Of a stretch of DNA of 26,785 nucleotides, positions 6,741 through 14,644 are shown piece by piece. The notes under the pieces are model-generated. The model was not told where the DNA came from. It ran no database searches and saw only the letters and a list, made by a program, of their open reading frames with translations. Position 1 is the stretch's first letter; each line of letters begins with the position of its first letter. This DNA comes from a virus. A program made the translations under genes and the position numbers. The stretch lies in the IMG/VR virus record IMGVR_UViG_3300032241_003189, positions 1 through 26,785 of that record; one strand, given 5' to 3'.

Positions 6741-7805
6741 TCAGTTGACCGCGAGCTGCAGGATGCCGCTCGTATGTTGCGCGTGGATCAGCTCGTAGTT
6801 TTCCACGGTGATGACGATCTTCTTGGGACCGTATTCGTTGAGATACACGGCATACTCGCCGCCGCCGCCGAAACCGTTGAAGGTGTGGCGGACGAGGTTG
6901 GACGGATCCATCGGGCCGGTGTCCTTGAGGCCGGTGAAGACCAGGACGTTTTGGCCGATGATTTCCTGTTTGGCCGCAGAAGTGTTCTGGTAACGCTCGG
7001 CGTTCACCAGCACACTACCCACACCCAGCGCGGCCGCGATTTCCGCCTCGCTCTGCGCTTGCGCGCGGGCGATGGAACCGGCGGTCAACTGGCTTTCGTA
7101 GGCGTTGGCGCGCTTGAGGTGCGCGCGATCGCCGTAGGCCACGTTCTGCGGGTAGAACCCGGTGACATCCGCGAGCGTCAAAATGCGGCTGCGCAAATCG
7201 AGGTCGGGATTGCTCGCGCTGTCCCAAGTCGTGCCGGCATTGATTGCCGACGCCTGGTAAAGCGCGATGGCTTCGAGGATCGAAGCGCGATTGAGGATAT
7301 CAATCAGCCACTTCGTGTGGTCCTGCTGCAGCTCGGGTTTTTCCTTGAGCTGATCGCGGTCCAGCACCACGGACAAGCCGCGGTTGAACCCGGTGAGGTC
7401 CGCCTTGGTGGCGGTCTTCTGCCGGACTTCCATGAACTCGGCCAGCAAACCGCGCTTGACCTTGGTGTAATCCACGGTTTCAAACGGTTCATTCTCGTTC
7501 CAGGTGGTGAGCCGGAAGATTCGGCTGGGCGTCGGGCGGGCCGGCGCGATGAAATCGCGCAGCTTCACGAGGCCGTTGCCGGTCATGCCGGAGTAGCTCG
7601 CCGCGAAGAGCGTGAGTTCGGTGATCGGTTCGCTCGTGCGGAGGAGCGAATCGTTGGGCAGGGCCACGCTGCCGCTGGGCAGGTTGTCCATGTCGTTGGC
7701 CAGGGCGTAACCCTGACCCGCGAGCGCGCCGGCGATGGCGGCCTGACGAATGGCGCGGAGAGACCCCGGCACCTTCGTGTTTTGATCTACAGTCGTTTGT
7801 TTCAT
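6741..7805 (-). CDS. Putative major capsid protein, 354 aa
   Basis: Size, position after the protease-scaffold and cement genes, and overall composition fit an HK97-fold major capsid protein. Supporting stretches are FRLTTWNENEPFETVDYTKVKRGLLAEFMEVRQ, an E-loop / spine-like middle, and a C-terminal segment with LVRHTFNGFGGGGEYAVYLNEYGPKKIVITVENYE typical of the P/A domain end of such proteins. The first 50 residues are polar/helical and carry ALAND (34-38) and ALPND (48-52), which could be maturation cleavage sites (see findings). No SD; the leader is A-rich (CATCATTAAAAAAAT). Hairpins follow its stop. Confidence 0.8.
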   Translation of the reverse strand: MKQTTVDQNTKVPGSLRAIRQAAIAGALAGQGYALANDMDNLPSGSVALPNDSLLRTSEPITELTLFAASYSGMTGNGLVKLRDFIAPARPTPSRIFRLTTWNENEPFETVDYTKVKRGLLAEFMEVRQKTATKADLTGFNRGLSVVLDRDQLKEKPELQQDHTKWLIDILNRASILEAIALYQASAINAGTTWDSASNPDLDLRSRILTLADVTGFYPQNVAYGDRAHLKRANAYESQLTAGSIARAQAQSEAEIAAALGVGSVLVNAERYQNTSAAKQEIIGQNVLVFTGLKDTGPMDPSNLVRHTFNGFGGGGEYAVYLNEYGPKKIVITVENYELIHAQHTSGILQLAVN

Positions 7806-7844
7806 ATTTTTTTAATGATGAATTTTTCTTGGTGGTGATGATGC

Positions 7845-8417
7845 TTACAGCGGGTTGTTCGGGTTGGTCAGCGTGCCGCCGGTGACGGTGATGAGATACG
7901 GCACGTCCGGAACGTAGGGGATTTCCATCGTGCTGCTGGTGGCGGCGATGGTCGCGGCCGCACGGCCCACCACCCAGTAAGTGCCGTTCGCCACCGTGGC
8001 AACGTCCGACACCTTGCCGCTGCCGGAGGAAACCAGCAGGTGATCAATCGTCACCGCCGCGGCGGCGATGCCGATTTCGTAACCCGGCCGGGCCCCGAGC
8101 CGGCGCACGGCCAGCACGTCGCCCACGGCATACGGCGCATCCGGCGTCACGCCCACGGGCATGGCCGCGAGGTTGGAGCCGCCATTCGCCAGGTCGGCGT
8201 ATTGGTAACCGCTCGCGCCGCGCTGCACGAGCAGGTAGCGGCCGGTGAACGGCGCATTGCCGGACGCCGGATCGAGCAGCAAAGACTCGATGCCGTGTTC
8301 GTTGATGAGGCCAAGCGCGTTGGGCAAAGCCATGGCGTGGGCCGGACGGAAGAGGCAGTCAATACTCGCGAAGAGCGTGCCAAGCAGAATCGCGAAACGT
8401 TTTTTCAGTTGTTTCAT
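7845..8417 (-). CDS. Capsid cement/decoration-like protein with a signal-like N-terminus, 190 aa
   Basis: From residue 40 on the pattern is that of phage capsid cement (decoration) proteins: RYLLVQRGASGYQYADLANGGSNLAAMPVGVTPD, then YAVGDVLAVRRLG, then VGRAAATIAATSSTMEIPYV, i.e. alternating 'value reset / GD-V / vGrA' beta units. Such proteins are normally about 100-130 residues and cytoplasmic. Here an extra N-terminus MKQLKKRFAILLGTLFAS...RPAHA-M looks like a Sec signal peptide. An internal ATG at residue 29 (MALPNALG) has no SD or A-rich leader, whereas the first ATG has the operon's usual A-rich leader, so the long form is preferred. Location just before the major capsid gene supports the call. 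Confidence 0.6.
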   Translation of the reverse strand: MKQLKKRFAILLGTLFASIDCLFRPAHAMALPNALGLINEHGIESLLLDPASGNAPFTGRYLLVQRGASGYQYADLANGGSNLAAMPVGVTPDAPYAVGDVLAVRRLGARPGYEIGIAAAAVTIDHLLVSSGSGKVSDVATVANGTYWVVGRAAATIAATSSTMEIPYVPDVPYLITVTGGTLTNPNNPL

Positions 8418-8465
8418 TTTTATTTTATTTCGATGTTGCGGTTGTGCAGTAACGGTCCTGCGTGA

Positions 8466-8876
8466 TTATTTGAGCGACGCCTTCGCGGCGTTGATTTCGT
8501 CGAGCGTGATGGAGCCATCAATCTCGCGGATGCGGGCGCGGGTCTCGCGCTCGGTGAGTCTTTCCTTGAGCACGGCCACGATGGCCGGCCGGCGTTTCTC
8601 CCACAGCGCGGCGACGGCCGCGTCGTGATCTTTCTGGCGCTTGATGACGGCGATGGCCTGGTCGCGCGTGAGGCCGGCGGCGACCTTCTCGGCGATTTGT
8701 TTTTCCTCGGCGGCGCGCTCGGTTTCCTTCGCCTCAAAGGCGGCGACCTGGTCGGCGAGGGCTTGGTTCTCGGCGGTAAGCCGGGCGATGATTTGTTCGG
8801 GCGTTTCCTTGACGGGCGCGGCCGGACCGTTGCCGGCGGCGGCATCCGCCATCAGAAGCAATGCGAATTTTTTCAT
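8466..8876 (-). CDS. Coiled-coil late protein between scaffold and cement genes, 136 aa
   Basis: After a short Ala/Gly N-terminus (MKKFALLLMADAAAGNG) the protein is almost wholly helical and charged: IIARLTAENQALADQVAAFEAKETERAAEEKQIAEKV is a likely coiled coil (residues about 29-66). VAAGLTRDQAIAVIKRQKDHD and IDGSITLDEINAAKASLK follow. Helical charged proteins at this place in capsid operons are often scaffold-type or assembly chaperones, and the 'GLTRxQAixVixRQ' motif recalls tails of protease-scaffold proteins of related prophages. The N-terminus is too short and weakly hydrophobic to call a signal peptide. Leader: AAATCATCAAAAC, no SD. Exact role unknown. Confidence 0.65.
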   Translation of the reverse strand: MKKFALLLMADAAAGNGPAAPVKETPEQIIARLTAENQALADQVAAFEAKETERAAEEKQIAEKVAAGLTRDQAIAVIKRQKDHDAAVAALWEKRRPAIVAVLKERLTERETRARIREIDGSITLDEINAAKASLK

Positions 8877-8910
8877 GTTTTGATGATTTGAATTTTGCGG
8901 TGGGTTGGGC

Positions 8911-9621
8911 TTACGGCTTTTTGGGCGCGAGCTTGGCGGCGAGACCGCTCCATTTCGGGAGCGTCATGATGCGGTTGTGCGCCTCGCTGATGTTCTGGCC
9001 GGTGGATGGCAACTCCTCTTCCATCGCCTTCTTGTATTCGTTGGCGAGCGCGGTGGCCTCGTTTTCCAACGCGGCGGCCTGCTTGCGGGTTTCGTCGGCG
9101 TTTTCGCCCGTCTTTACGACCGGCGCGGCTTCGTCCAGTTTCTTGAACTCGGCGGCGAAGTCCTTCGCGTTCGCGAGCGCGGTGATGGTTTCCTCGCGCT
9201 TTGAGACCGCGAGCTTGCCCTTCTGGATCACGAGATCCACAGCCATCTCGGCGCGTTGTTTATTCGCGACCGTCACGTCGTTTTCCAACGCGGTGACTTT
9301 GTCCACGACTTTGCCGGCGAGCAGTGCGGCAACCTCGGCGTCAAAATCCTTCGCATTTTCCAACGCGGTGATTTTGCCATCGCGATCGGCGGCGGCGATC
9401 CGGCCGCCGAGCAAGGCACAATCCACGGCGAACGTGGCGGCCTTGCGGCGGAAGGTGTTGGTGGTGGTGGTTGATTTCTCGTTGGCCAGCGCCGTAGCTT
9501 CACTGCCTTTGGCAGCGAGCACGGTCTTGAAGCCGTCAAGAACCTGTTCTTCGGTTGGATCGGCTGCGTTGGCGAGCGACGTGGCGCCCATGGCCATCAG
9601 CCATCCGGCTAGTTTTTTCAT
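8911..9621 (-). CDS. Internal in-frame scaffold start (Mu gpZ-like), 236 aa
   Basis: Within the protease frame a Met at residue 244 (ATG at 9621) begins MKKLAGWLMAMG, the same MKK start style as the neighbouring genes. It is preceded by a run of AAAAAC repeats and AAACTGAC on the minus strand, the A/C-rich leader used by separate genes in this operon. That region encodes only a Lys/Asn linker (KNKNKK), the natural joint between protease and scaffold. In Mu the scaffold Z is likewise made from the 3' part of gene I. The start MKKLAGW...SLANA-AD also looks signal-like, or ends in an LxN motif. Inference from sequence; needs N-terminal protein data. Confidence 0.5.
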   Translation of the reverse strand: MKKLAGWLMAMGATSLANAADPTEEQVLDGFKTVLAAKGSEATALANEKSTTTTNTFRRKAATFAVDCALLGGRIAAADRDGKITALENAKDFDAEVAALLAGKVVDKVTALENDVTVANKQRAEMAVDLVIQKGKLAVSKREETITALANAKDFAAEFKKLDEAAPVVKTGENADETRKQAAALENEATALANEYKKAMEEELPSTGQNISEAHNRIMTLPKWSGLAAKLAPKKP

Positions 9622-10350
9622 GTCAGTTTTTTTGTTTTTGTTTTTGTCCTCGGCGGATGGGATGGCGGCACTGCCGCCCCGGTCGTTGGCGAGGGATTCA
9701 ACACCGGAAATGTTTGGAAATTGCGTGAGCGCCACGCTGATCAGCTTGAACGGCTTGGCCACGATGGAATCGTTTTCCAGCCCGACCGGCAGCACCCACC
9801 AGTAGGCGGAGGGAAACTTGTAGCCGGCCTGCACCGCCGCCGCGCCGTCATTGTCCAGGGCAAAGTGCGCCTCGATGCCGCGCTCAGACTTGCGGATCTG
9901 GTCCACCACGCCGACCTTGATTTTTTCCGCGCTGTTCGCGAGCGACTTCGGATCCACGTCCTTGATGTCGCCGTGCAGTTTGAAAACCGGCACGCCGACA
10001 AACGCGCGCTTGAGCCTGGTGAAAAAGGAATTGTCCTTGCTCACCAGCGCGTCGGCGGATTCGTTGTCGAGCGCCTGGATAAACTTCTTGGTCTTCGCCA
10101 CGCCGGCGTCGGCATATTGATACGTCTTGGGCCAGCGGCCGAATGGTGCGATCAGACACCAGCAGTCATCATCAATGCCAGCGGCGGAATTTTCCAAAGC
10201 CTCGAACGGCATCGGCTCGTCGCTGTTGGCGAGGGCGACAATCCGGCTGCGGTCGGCGCTGGCGGCAAGCGCCAGCAAACCGGGAGCAAATGAACCGGCC
10301 GGCGCAATCACCACGTTAAAATGTTTTTCAATGATGGATTCTTTTTTCAT
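8911..10350 (-). CDS. Prohead protease-scaffold protein (Mu gpI-like)
   Basis: Coupled to the portal gene (ATGA overlap). Residues 1 to about 230 match the layout of Mu I-like proteases: an N-terminal beta start, VPVFKLHGDIKDVDP, then SERGIEAHFALDNDGAAAVQAGYKFPSAYWW, equivalent to the 'dGLxA.v.wt..a...i..g.y.y.SP' region. Residues about 244-479 are helical, charged and scaffold-like. In Mu, gpI processes itself and the internal scaffold Z. The protein carries 14 copies of [ASG]L[ADE]N (Leu at 40, 52, 94, 137, 165, 191, 220, 259, 288, 330, 355, 392, 428, 434), which hold 14 of its roughly 24 Asn. I could not assign catalytic residues. Confidence 0.7.
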   Translation of the reverse strand: MKKESIIEKHFNVVIAPAGSFAPGLLALAASADRSRIVALANSDEPMPFEALENSAAGIDDDCWCLIAPFGRWPKTYQYADAGVAKTKKFIQALDNESADALVSKDNSFFTRLKRAFVGVPVFKLHGDIKDVDPKSLANSAEKIKVGVVDQIRKSERGIEAHFALDNDGAAAVQAGYKFPSAYWWVLPVGLENDSIVAKPFKLISVALTQFPNISGVESLANDRGGSAAIPSAEDKNKNKKTDMKKLAGWLMAMGATSLANAADPTEEQVLDGFKTVLAAKGSEATALANEKSTTTTNTFRRKAATFAVDCALLGGRIAAADRDGKITALENAKDFDAEVAALLAGKVVDKVTALENDVTVANKQRAEMAVDLVIQKGKLAVSKREETITALANAKDFAAEFKKLDEAAPVVKTGENADETRKQAAALENEATALANEYKKAMEEELPSTGQNISEAHNRIMTLPKWSGLAAKLAPKKP

Positions 10351-12221
10351 TTGGACGCGGGGTTTTTTAATGCCTGGGCAAATTGTTCGGTGGTGAAATC
10401 GTTGATGACCTTCGCGGCCTTGGGGCTGGCGTTCACGTCGGCAAGCAGCTTCACCAGCGGGCCGTGTTCGGCGGCAAACTCCTTCATTTTTTTCAGCCAG
10501 AGCGCTTCGTCCTGTATCTGCATGATGGAATTAAACTCGTGCGCAATCGGCGCGAGATCATCCGCGTGTGCGGCCGCGAGCGAGGTGATGATTTTGTGCG
10601 GCGCGCTGTCAGCGTTCGGCAGCGCGTAGCCGAGGCTCGGCATCGGCAGCGTGTTGCCCTGTGCATCCTTCGGCGCGGTGCCGATCTTGCTCCACGCGGC
10701 GGCGGCATCCACCTGCGGGCTGGGCATCAGCGGACTGGCTGTCTGCACCGCGCCGGGCTTCGCGCCGGCGGCGATGGGCGTGTTCTCATCCGTTTTCGCC
10801 GGGATGGCCGCCTGCGATTTCTTGGCCGGAGACCAGTTCGGTTTCTTGTAGCGTTTGGGTTCGTCGGCTTTCGGCGCGGCCGGCGCGGCGGGTTTTGCCG
10901 GCGCGGGTTTTTCCTCGCCGGGCTTGGCCGTTTCTTCCTTCGGCATTCCGCCTTCGGCATTCGGGGGAACGGCCGGAGCGGACGGCGACAAGATGGGTTC
11001 GTCGTCTTCCGGCTCGCGCCAGCCGGTGCGCTCGCGCGCCTGCGCCACGCTGATGGGCAGGCCCATGTTCACCCACGTCTGCGTGTCCGTGGCCTGCGGC
11101 GTCTCTTCTTCCTCGCCGTGGAGCAGAACAAATTTTGCGCGCGGTTCCTGGTTGAACAAGTAGCGGATCACCGGCCGGTCAATGCGCCGCTGCGCGTAGC
11201 CGTTGAACCACGGCACGTCTTGCGAGAGCAGGATGCCCGACTCCTCCATCTGCATGTTTGCGCCAATCGGCTTTGATCCTTGGCCACCGCTGCCGCCACC
11301 TTGGCCGGTGGCGCTGCCACCCCGCGAGCTGGTCGCCAGATCCACGCCGCGCAGACATTTTGAATAGAGCCGGTCCACGCGCTCGACCAACGGCTCGAAC
11401 GGCGTGTGATTTTTTTGCGACTGTTCGAGAAACTTGAACGTGGTGGTTTTGTTCGCCAGCACGGTGGCATCGTTCGCCAGCGTCTCCAGCGCCTGCAATG
11501 CCTGGTTCCATTCGTCCGTGCCCTGCTCGGCATCCGTTTCGCCAATCAAGAAGCCGGATCCGTAGCGCTGGCAGAACAACAGCCAGTCGCGCATCGGAAA
11601 CCATTTCAGCGCGAAGGCGGTCATCAGCGGGCGCATCCAGCCGCGGCCCACGGCCGTGAACCATTCGCCCTCGATGCACGGCTGGCCATACATATCAAAG
11701 ATATGCTGCAGGTAGCCCAGATAACCGCGGCGGGATTCCATGAACCACACCGGCACTTGGCGGAACTCGCACGTCACCTGCTTGGCGCCGGCGCTGTCCA
11801 CGCGCATGAGCATCTCGTGCACGTTGTATTTCATCAGGTGCGCGCTCCACGCCGTCTGGTAAATCAAATGGCTCACGCCGCCGACTTCATCCTGATCCAG
11901 CGCGTGCGTGGCGGTGAGGTTGTTATAGAAATATTGCAGCGCCTCCTTGTGCTGGTCGCCGATGATGGATCCATCGCTCTTGATATCCCAGGCGAGCGAA
12001 GCCAGGTCGGACGCGCGCTTATCGGCATTCACGCCCAGCTCGCCGTCAATCTCCACCATCACCTCCCAGATCTTGCCCACGTCGCGGTATTCGCCGATGC
12101 GCGCGGCGTTCCGGTAGCGGGTGAGCATGTCCATGTCCAGCTCCGGCATGGGGGAATACCGGAGCCGCATCGCCCACTCGATGCGCGCCTGGTTGAACTT
12201 GGAAAGTGCGGAGATGTTCAT
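10347..12221 (-). CDS. Portal protein (Mu gp29-like, DUF935 type), 624 aa
   Basis: The portal forms the dodecameric DNA gate at one head vertex. Family features: QARIEWAMRLRYSPMPELDMDMLTRYRNAA start region, EVMVEIDGELG, LMKYNVHEMLMRVDSAGA, WMRPLMTAFALKWFPMRDWLLFCQRYGSGFLIGETD (the conserved core), and NMGLPISVAQARERTGWREPEDDEPIL near residue 400. After this a Pro/Ala/Lys-rich linker (about residues 405-480) leads to a helical C-terminal region, making it longer than Mu gp29. It follows the large terminase gene after a 151-base gap and its stop overlaps the protease start (ATGA). Start at 12221 is the first in-frame ATG; no strong SD. Confidence 0.88.
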   Translation of the reverse strand: MNISALSKFNQARIEWAMRLRYSPMPELDMDMLTRYRNAARIGEYRDVGKIWEVMVEIDGELGVNADKRASDLASLAWDIKSDGSIIGDQHKEALQYFYNNLTATHALDQDEVGGVSHLIYQTAWSAHLMKYNVHEMLMRVDSAGAKQVTCEFRQVPVWFMESRRGYLGYLQHIFDMYGQPCIEGEWFTAVGRGWMRPLMTAFALKWFPMRDWLLFCQRYGSGFLIGETDAEQGTDEWNQALQALETLANDATVLANKTTTFKFLEQSQKNHTPFEPLVERVDRLYSKCLRGVDLATSSRGGSATGQGGGSGGQGSKPIGANMQMEESGILLSQDVPWFNGYAQRRIDRPVIRYLFNQEPRAKFVLLHGEEEETPQATDTQTWVNMGLPISVAQARERTGWREPEDDEPILSPSAPAVPPNAEGGMPKEETAKPGEEKPAPAKPAAPAAPKADEPKRYKKPNWSPAKKSQAAIPAKTDENTPIAAGAKPGAVQTASPLMPSPQVDAAAAWSKIGTAPKDAQGNTLPMPSLGYALPNADSAPHKIITSLAAAHADDLAPIAHEFNSIMQIQDEALWLKKMKEFAAEHGPLVKLLADVNASPKAAKVINDFTTEQFAQALKNPASK

Positions 12222-12372
12222 GAGTTTGGCTCCCCGAGGCTTCCAAGGCTCTTAACCCCCGGTTTAATCCGGCTGGAAACGGGCTTAAACGGCTTAAAGA
12301 GACGCCCTTGACCCGGAAACCGGCTCTCGGCGGCGGAAAGCCGGTTTTTGAAATGGTTTGAAGGCAGGGTTT
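12222..12372. other. Gap between terminase and portal genes with hairpin and TTAA-rich motifs
   Basis: No gene is seen. At 12317-12347 AAACCGGCT pairs perfectly with AGCCGGTTT (9 bp), followed by more T on the plus strand; read on the minus strand it may attenuate or process the terminase transcript. At 12250-12300 the motif CCGTTTAAG / GGTTTAA recurs, as also in the gaps at 1890-1918 and 16424-16443. Confidence 0.5.
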
Positions 12373-14013
12373 TCATAGCGTCACGGTGCCCTTCACCTTG
12401 CCCATTCCCATGCGGCCATACGACGGGTTGGGATTTTTACGGAGGGCAGCGAATTTGAACGGGCCGTTGCCGGTTTCCACCGCCCGGATCATCAGGGCCA
12501 CGCCCCAGAAATGGTCCGCGTGGCCGGCTTCGTCGCGCACGGCGGCGATGCTCACCCGGCCGCCGGGGCTGACAATGCGCTCCGGCTTGCGCAGGTCCTC
12601 GATGGCCTGCGTGTCCAGCTCCACCTCAAAGGTCACGGACTTGTCCTCAAACCGGTTCAACAGCGCCGTGGCCATGTTTTCCGTCACGCGCGTGGTCGGC
12701 ACCTTGTCGCCGCGTTTGCCCTTGCGGCCTTCCGCCCGGATGAAATCGTTGATGGGTTCCGTGGTGGCGAAATTGATGCCTTGAATCCGGTTGCGGCCCC
12801 AGCTTTCCTCCTGCGCATATTCCACCAGACCGAGGCCGAGGCCAGTCATGTCAATGCAGCCTTTGCGGAAGCGCGGCAGCCGGGCAATAATCTCCAACTG
12901 CTTTTGCTGGTCCGGCAGCCGCATCCCTTCCATCCGTAGCAGGCCGATGACCTTGAGTTCGTTGCCCTTCTTTTCACCGACCACCTGCACCGACAAGTCG
13001 CGGTTGCGGCCCACGTCCTGGCCAAGATACAAGTCGCCCTCGGCGCGATACATCCGCGCGATGCTCACCGCGCTCCATTGCTGCTCATCAATCGGAATGC
13101 CCTCGCGCATTGCCTGCGTGATGAGTTCATTCGTGAGCAGGCACATGTTCTCATCGTTGAACTTGCACTCGTAATTTTGGTCGTATGCGCGTTTGTCCAA
13201 CGCCGCGGCGCGGGCCTGTTCGGGCGTGATGGGTTCGCGCGTGTTGGCGTCATATATCTTCACGCCCATTTTCCACGCCTCAGTGCGTGTCACGCGGCAC
13301 ACCCAGAAACCAGCCGTGCTCTTGAATAGCGTGCCGTCGTTCGGGCCGGCGCCGCTGGCCATGCGGAAAAACATGTTATGCTTGCCGTTGCCCGTGGAGC
13401 TGATGCGGCAGAGGTATTCCGGATTGCTGCTCAGGATCGGCTCGGCGGCTTCCCAGATGGCCGCGCTGTTTTCGTGGAACGCGAATTCGTCCAGGATCAG
13501 GTCGCCGGAGAAACCGCGCGCCGTGCGCGGATTGGCCGCGAGCACCTTGATGCGGCCCACGCGGGTGACGCCATCCACCTTCACGGTGATGCGCACCTCC
13601 ATCTTCATGTTATCGTAGGTAAGGTCGGGCGAATCGTCGGTGGACTCCATGACCACGCCGAGCTTGTTGCAGACGTCTTGCGCCTTGATGACAAACTCCG
13701 CGCCGTTATCCCGCGAGTTGGACAGCACCGTGACGAGCCACGAATCATTCGTTTTGAGCTTGTCGAGGATCCGATCGACCGCCCAACTCGCCAAAGTGAA
13801 CGATTTGCCGATTTGGCGGGACCAGTGCAACACGATGATGCCCGCCGTGCGGTCGTTAAAAACGGGGCGCTGATATTTGCGGAAGGAAACCGGCTTGACC
13901 TTGACCGTGGCCGGCTTGAGCGGCTTGACCTCCGTGAGGTTGCCCAGGCTGCCGCCGCTTTGGGCGACGGCGCTCAGCGCAACTTTATCACGGGATTTAA
14001 GGCGGGGAGGCAT
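12373..14013 (-). CDS. Terminase large subunit (Mu gp28-like), 546 aa
   Basis: This is the ATP-driven packaging motor and nuclease. Visible motifs: Walker A-like SRQIGKS (65-71), Walker B LILDE (172-176), coupling motif STG (206-208), and an RNase H-like nuclease with D333 (YLGQDVGRNRDLS), D388 (GCIDMTGLG) and the H-x-DHFWGVAL end motif (498-507) typical of Mu gp28 relatives. I chose the ATG at 14013: AAGGAG lies about 10 bases upstream, and the start overlaps the small terminase stop as TGATG. The frame is open much further upstream, but that part runs across the small terminase gene and is a shadow. Length is normal for the family. Confidence 0.92.
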   Translation of the reverse strand: MPPRLKSRDKVALSAVAQSGGSLGNLTEVKPLKPATVKVKPVSFRKYQRPVFNDRTAGIIVLHWSRQIGKSFTLASWAVDRILDKLKTNDSWLVTVLSNSRDNGAEFVIKAQDVCNKLGVVMESTDDSPDLTYDNMKMEVRITVKVDGVTRVGRIKVLAANPRTARGFSGDLILDEFAFHENSAAIWEAAEPILSSNPEYLCRISSTGNGKHNMFFRMASGAGPNDGTLFKSTAGFWVCRVTRTEAWKMGVKIYDANTREPITPEQARAAALDKRAYDQNYECKFNDENMCLLTNELITQAMREGIPIDEQQWSAVSIARMYRAEGDLYLGQDVGRNRDLSVQVVGEKKGNELKVIGLLRMEGMRLPDQQKQLEIIARLPRFRKGCIDMTGLGLGLVEYAQEESWGRNRIQGINFATTEPINDFIRAEGRKGKRGDKVPTTRVTENMATALLNRFEDKSVTFEVELDTQAIEDLRKPERIVSPGGRVSIAAVRDEAGHADHFWGVALMIRAVETGNGPFKFAALRKNPNPSYGRMGMGKVKGTVTL

Positions 14014-14618
14014 CAGCTCGTTTTCTCCTTGTGGCCGACCGCAAGGTCTTCCGGCAGCTCGCCAAACAATTGCCGACGCGCTGCATCGATCTTCTCCACA
14101 TCCGAAAGTTTGCTGGCCGAAATCGTCCTCAATTCCTTCACCGCCGCCAGCGCCGCCTTGGCCGCATCGAACTGAAATTTGCTTTCCTTCAGTGCCAGAT
14201 CCCGTTCCTTCAACCGCGCACTGGTCCGGCCAAAGCGCTCGTTCTGGTCCAACTGCACCACCGTGGCAAACTGGTTCACATCCTTCTTGCCCACCGTTTG
14301 CGAGATGAAGAACTGGATCGCCGTGTCGCGAATCTTGTCCGCCGTCCAATCCTTCTTCTGCTTGCGCAGAAATTCCTCGAACGCCTCCAGCGTGTCGTTC
14401 GATTCCTGCAGCTCCAGCTGGTCCGCATACCAGGACAAGAATTGCGAGACCGCCCGCGAGCCAACCTTGATGCCATCGTCCGCCAGCCATTTGCGGATGG
14501 CGGCCTGCGACCGCTGCTCCGCCGGGCCTTCCGTGCGGCGCAGCCAGATTTCGTGCTGCCGTTCCTTGGGCAGATTTTTCAGGACGGCATCCGGGCGGGG
14601 TGTGTTGGTGGCGCTCAT
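14013..14618 (-). CDS. Terminase small subunit (Mu gp27-like, DUF3486 type), 201 aa
   Basis: The small terminase recognises phage DNA and loads the large subunit. The N-terminal half has the DNA-binding layout of the gp27 family: LPKERQHEIWLRRTEG, then QAAIRKWLADDGIKVGSRAVSQFLSWYADQLELQE, a helix-turn-helix with conserved 'I-x-V-S-x-x-A-v-S-x-F-l-x-W-y'. The C-terminal half is helical (LKERDLALKESKFQFDAAKAALAAVKELRTI), fitting oligomerisation. The stop overlaps the large subunit start by one base. A hairpin (14630-14644) lies just upstream of its start; no clear SD. Confidence 0.85.
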   Translation of the reverse strand: MSATNTPRPDAVLKNLPKERQHEIWLRRTEGPAEQRSQAAIRKWLADDGIKVGSRAVSQFLSWYADQLELQESNDTLEAFEEFLRKQKKDWTADKIRDTAIQFFISQTVGKKDVNQFATVVQLDQNERFGRTSARLKERDLALKESKFQFDAAKAALAAVKELRTISASKLSDVEKIDAARRQLFGELPEDLAVGHKEKTS

Positions 14619-14629
14619 TCATTTATGCA

Positions 14630-14644
14630 GGTATGGCTCATACC
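14630..14644. repeat. Small perfect inverted repeat before terS
   Basis: GGTATG and CATACC flank a 3-base loop. On the minus strand the stop codon of the 85-aa gene lies within it and the terS start is 12 bases downstream, so it could affect terS translation or mRNA processing. Short enough to be chance. Confidence 0.3.

Noticed and set aside
9620-9660. Slippery-sequence frameshift in the AAAAAC run of the protease-scaffold gene
   Set aside because: The frame stays open through the run and no alternative frame continues for a useful length, so an internal start is a simpler reading.
14014-14622. Long upstream extension of the large terminase frame
   Set aside because: It runs entirely over the small terminase gene, whose product has a clear DNA-binding domain; the ATG at 14013 with its SD is the better start.
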